NCBI RefSeq assembly: GCF_021233055.1
Contig: NZ_CP089538.1
Span: 4,418,501-4,482,500, forward strand
Direction: 5' to 3'
Length of the DNA stretch: 64,000 nt
DNA from: Spirosoma oryzicola
Lineage (GTDB): Bacteria > Bacteroidota > Bacteroidia > Cytophagales > Spirosomataceae
The notes under the pieces were generated by a model. It did not search any database, was not told where the DNA came from, and saw nothing but the letters and a program-made list of their open reading frames with translations. Numbering within the stretch: position 1 is the first letter of the stretch; each line of letters starts with the position of its first letter. Positions 61,505-64,000 of this stretch are shown piece by piece. The position numbers and the translations under genes were made by a program.

Positions 61505-63808
61505 ATGGCATCCAAATCGGCACATTCGTACGCTAATTATCAGGTAGTCGAGTCGCAGGAGTCCCCCCTGCGTACCTACTTACTACCTTACTTCCGACAC
61601 TGGCCGTGGTTCGTGCTGTCGCTAGCCCTGGCACTGGCAGGTGCTTATGCGTACCTGCTTTACAAGCAGCCTATTTACCGTATCCAGGCTAGTCTTATGC
61701 TTCAAGACGAAAAGCGGGGTACAGTAGATAATACGCCACTGAAAGAACTGGAAACGTACTCGCCCAAAAAGGCAGTTGAAAATGAACTGGAAGTAATCCA
61801 TTCGTCAATGCTTATGGATCGGGTGGTGACAAACCTGCATCTGGATACCCGCTACTACCGAAAAGCGTCTTTCGGCAAACGGGAGATTTACGGCGATTCG
61901 CCAATTTGGTTACTCGTTGAATCAGGCAAACCCGAGCTCTACAAGAAGATGCTTGAGGTGTCTTTTCCGTCTAGCCAGTCTATTCAGATCAACAACCAGA
62001 CTTACCCGCTAAACCAACGCATCCAGACACCGCTGGGCACTATGCGCGTTATGACCCGCAAGCCGATAAGCGCCGAAACGGCACCGATGCTGGTGCAGGT
62101 CATGCCACAAGCTGCGGCTGTTGGCTTGTACCTGGGTAATCTGAAGGCAGAACCAACGAGCAAAACATCTGCGGTTATTCATCTTACGCTCGAAGATCCC
62201 GTACCTCAGAAAGGGGAAGCCATTCTGAATAGCCTTATCAATGAATATAACCAGGCGGCCATTGCCGATAAAAGCAAAGTAACTGCTAATACGCTCAAGT
62301 TCATCGAGAACCGACTGAATATGGTGTCGAGCGAGCTGTCCTCGGTTGAGAGAAACGTAGAGCAGTATAAGTCTACACTGGGCATTACTGATCTTAGCTC
62401 ACAAGCGCAGACAATGTTGCAAACCGCTCAACAGAACGACGCGCAGCTCAATCAGGTGACCATTCAATTGGCGGCACTCAACGATCTACAGGAGTTTGTC
62501 AACGATAAGTCTGATAAACGGGGTAGTACCCCCGCAACGGTTGGTTTGAATGATCCGGCCCTCTTGGGTCAGATCGACAAGCTGTCTCAGCTGGAGCTTA
62601 AGCGTAAGGAACTGATCCAAACAACGTCGGAGGAAAACCCAAACCTCCAGATTATTGACAACCAGATCAAGGATACGAAGAACAACATTGAGCATAACAT
62701 CAAGACCATGAAGTCTATGCTCAGCCGTTCGCAACAGCAGTACGTCGCTCAAAACCAGAATCTGGAAAGTGTTATCCGGAAGATTCCAAAGCAAGAGCGT
62801 ACCCTGATGGATATTACCCGTCAGCAAACCATCAAAAATAATCTGTACACGTACCTGTTGCAGAAGCGCGAAGAAATGGCGGTCACGTTTGCGGCTACAA
62901 TATCGGATAGCCGTACTATTGATGCCGCCAAGAGTAGCATCAGCCCAGTTAAGCCAGTAGGTATTGTTATCTACGCCCTGTTTGGGTTAGTCGGTCTGCT
63001 GGTACCAACGGCAGCTATCGCCGGTAAACGTGCCATGAATACGCGGGTGATGCGTCGGGGCGATGTCGAGGAAGTTACGCAGGTACCCATCATGGGAGAG
63101 GTAATGAGCAAGAAGCACCGTGACGTGTTAGTGGTAGCACCAAACAATCGGTCGGTTATTGCCGAACAGATTCGGGCGATCCGTACGAACCTCAACATCG
63201 ATAAACATGATTCGGAGGAAAGTCAGGTGATGCTGTTCACGTCCAGCATCAGTGGTGAAGGAAAATCCTTTCTGTCACTGAATCTAGGCGCCAGTCTCGC
63301 TTTGTTACGCCAGCCGACCGTCATTTTAGAAATGGACATGCGGATGCCTCGTCTGCACCAGTCATTCAACATTGACAACTCGATTGGGTTGAGCAACTAC
63401 CTGAACGGAGAAGCGACTATAGGAGAAATCCTGAAACCCATTCCAGGTTATCCTAACTACTTCCTTATTCCGAGTGGTCCTCTACCACCAGATCCATCGG
63501 AACTATTGAGTGGTCCGGCCATTAAGCAATTATTGCAGTCGTTACGCCAACAGTTCCGCTATGTCATCATGGATGCTCCGCCAGTCGGCGTAGTGACTGA
63601 CGCCCAAATCGTTGCTCCGTATGCCGATAGCACACTGTTCGTTATTCGTCATGGCGTAACGCCCTTACAAAGTTTGAAAATGCTGAATACGCTTTACCGC
63701 GAACAGCGCTTCCAAAACATGAGTATCATTCTGAATGCGGTAGGTGGTAGCGACGCAAGCGCATACCATTTTAATCATGGTTACAAAAATAGCTACTCGT
63801 ACAAGTAG
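61505..63808 (+). CDS. Wzc-like polysaccharide co-polymerase with tyrosine autokinase domain
   Basis: 767 residues. Two membrane helices (HWPWFVLSLALALAGAYAYL near residue 35 and GIVIYALFGLVGLLVPTAAI near 485) enclose a Wzz-type periplasmic region with coiled coils (about 255-430). The cytoplasmic kinase has Walker A SSISGEGKSFLSLN (about 577-590), Walker A' VILEMDMRMPR and Walker B YVIMDAPPVGVVTD. The C-terminus carries a tyrosine cluster (YHFNHGYKNSYSYK), the usual autophosphorylation site. It controls polymer length and export together with the Wza-like protein. Confidence 0.94.
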   Translation: MASKSAHSYANYQVVESQESPLRTYLLPYFRHWPWFVLSLALALAGAYAYLLYKQPIYRIQASLMLQDEKRGTVDNTPLKELETYSPKKAVENELEVIHSSMLMDRVVTNLHLDTRYYRKASFGKREIYGDSPIWLLVESGKPELYKKMLEVSFPSSQSIQINNQTYPLNQRIQTPLGTMRVMTRKPISAETAPMLVQVMPQAAAVGLYLGNLKAEPTSKTSAVIHLTLEDPVPQKGEAILNSLINEYNQAAIADKSKVTANTLKFIENRLNMVSSELSSVERNVEQYKSTLGITDLSSQAQTMLQTAQQNDAQLNQVTIQLAALNDLQEFVNDKSDKRGSTPATVGLNDPALLGQIDKLSQLELKRKELIQTTSEENPNLQIIDNQIKDTKNNIEHNIKTMKSMLSRSQQQYVAQNQNLESVIRKIPKQERTLMDITRQQTIKNNLYTYLLQKREEMAVTFAATISDSRTIDAAKSSISPVKPVGIVIYALFGLVGLLVPTAAIAGKRAMNTRVMRRGDVEEVTQVPIMGEVMSKKHRDVLVVAPNNRSVIAEQIRAIRTNLNIDKHDSEESQVMLFTSSISGEGKSFLSLNLGASLALLRQPTVILEMDMRMPRLHQSFNIDNSIGLSNYLNGEATIGEILKPIPGYPNYFLIPSGPLPPDPSELLSGPAIKQLLQSLRQQFRYVIMDAPPVGVVTDAQIVAPYADSTLFVIRHGVTPLQSLKMLNTLYREQRFQNMSIILNAVGGSDASAYHFNHGYKNSYSYK

Positions 63809-63926
63809 CCCGCGATCCTGATTCTAACCGAGCGTTTGGCCTTTCAAAAAGCTGAACCAGCGCCTTCGGGCGAACCCTATTAAACAACAGGCTAATCCAA
63901 CACTGTGAACATAACTAGTAATTCAT

Positions 63927-64000
63927 ATGCAGGCTTCTACCAATGGCAAAACAATCGACCTGTATCTAGACTACGACGTTCAAACGCGTCCAAATACCAG
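63927..64000 (+). CDS. Start of a further gene, truncated by window end
   Basis: An open frame from ATG 63927 (MQASTNGKTIDLYLDYDV) continues to the window edge, 118 bp after the Wzc-like gene on the same strand. Only 24 residues are visible, too few to name a family; the position suggests an EPS gene. Confidence 0.45.
   Translation, partial: MQASTNGKTIDLYLDYDVQTRPNT

Overview
The window looks like a chromosomal segment of a member of the Bacteroidota, most likely a Cytophagales bacterium of the Spirosoma type. The reasons are the SLBB/Wzz exopolysaccharide genes, a type IX secretion sorting domain on a secreted esterase, PorT-like outer-membrane barrels, a CHRD lipoprotein, many starts without a Shine-Dalgarno sequence, and several intergenic matches to the Bacteroidota promoter (TTG, about 19 nt, TAnnTTTG). 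The genus is an inference from general resemblance. I see no insertion sequence, prophage or CRISPR array.

Layout. 1-4391: the end of pgi, two tandem outer-membrane barrel paralogues, a siroheme-type dehydrogenase, a small membrane protein and an OsmC protein. 4443-6485: a minus-strand pair (GH88 unsaturated glucuronyl hydrolase and kduI) for unsaturated uronate use, with a LacI-type operator upstream. 7087-10125: a CHRD lipoprotein and aconitase. 10200-12131: a compact minus-strand cluster of a papain-family peptidase, a small protein carrying the same C-terminal domain as the peptidase, and a chagasin-like cysteine peptidase inhibitor; a RamB-like XRE regulator lies upstream (12666-14150). 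14415-17725: small unknown proteins, a stand-alone CheB, a 1.2 kb gene-poor stretch and tRNA-Ser(UGA). 17900-24567: housekeeping genes (purL, gmhA-like, a sulfite-oxidase-like enzyme, pheA, parE).

24760-56395 is a large exopolysaccharide locus. It has a multi-SLBB export protein, a Wzz-like protein, a Wzm/Wzt-type ABC exporter, an amino-sugar module (DegT aminotransferase, WbqC, PglD-like acyltransferase), about a dozen glycosyltransferases, an O-acetyltransferase, an O-antigen ligase/polymerase-like membrane protein, a minus-strand block (polysaccharide deacetylase, formyltransferase-like enzyme, secreted SGNH esterase), a WcaF-like acetyltransferase and a WecA-like initiating transferase. 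sufC and sufD (56679-58826) and a phytase-like esterase follow. After an AT-rich gap a second export pair begins (Wza-like lipoprotein and Wzc-like kinase, 60650-63808), and a further gene starts at the right edge.

The most notable non-gene signals are a perfect 18-bp inverted repeat that buries one possible start codon of an acyltransferase (36856-36931), a 36-bp perfect palindrome at the stop codon of the Wzz-like gene, hairpins immediately 5' of several start codons, two of which share an identical 16-mer, and an intrinsic terminator inside the leader of the first barrel gene. The most system-like gene group is the peptidase / shared-domain / inhibitor cluster.
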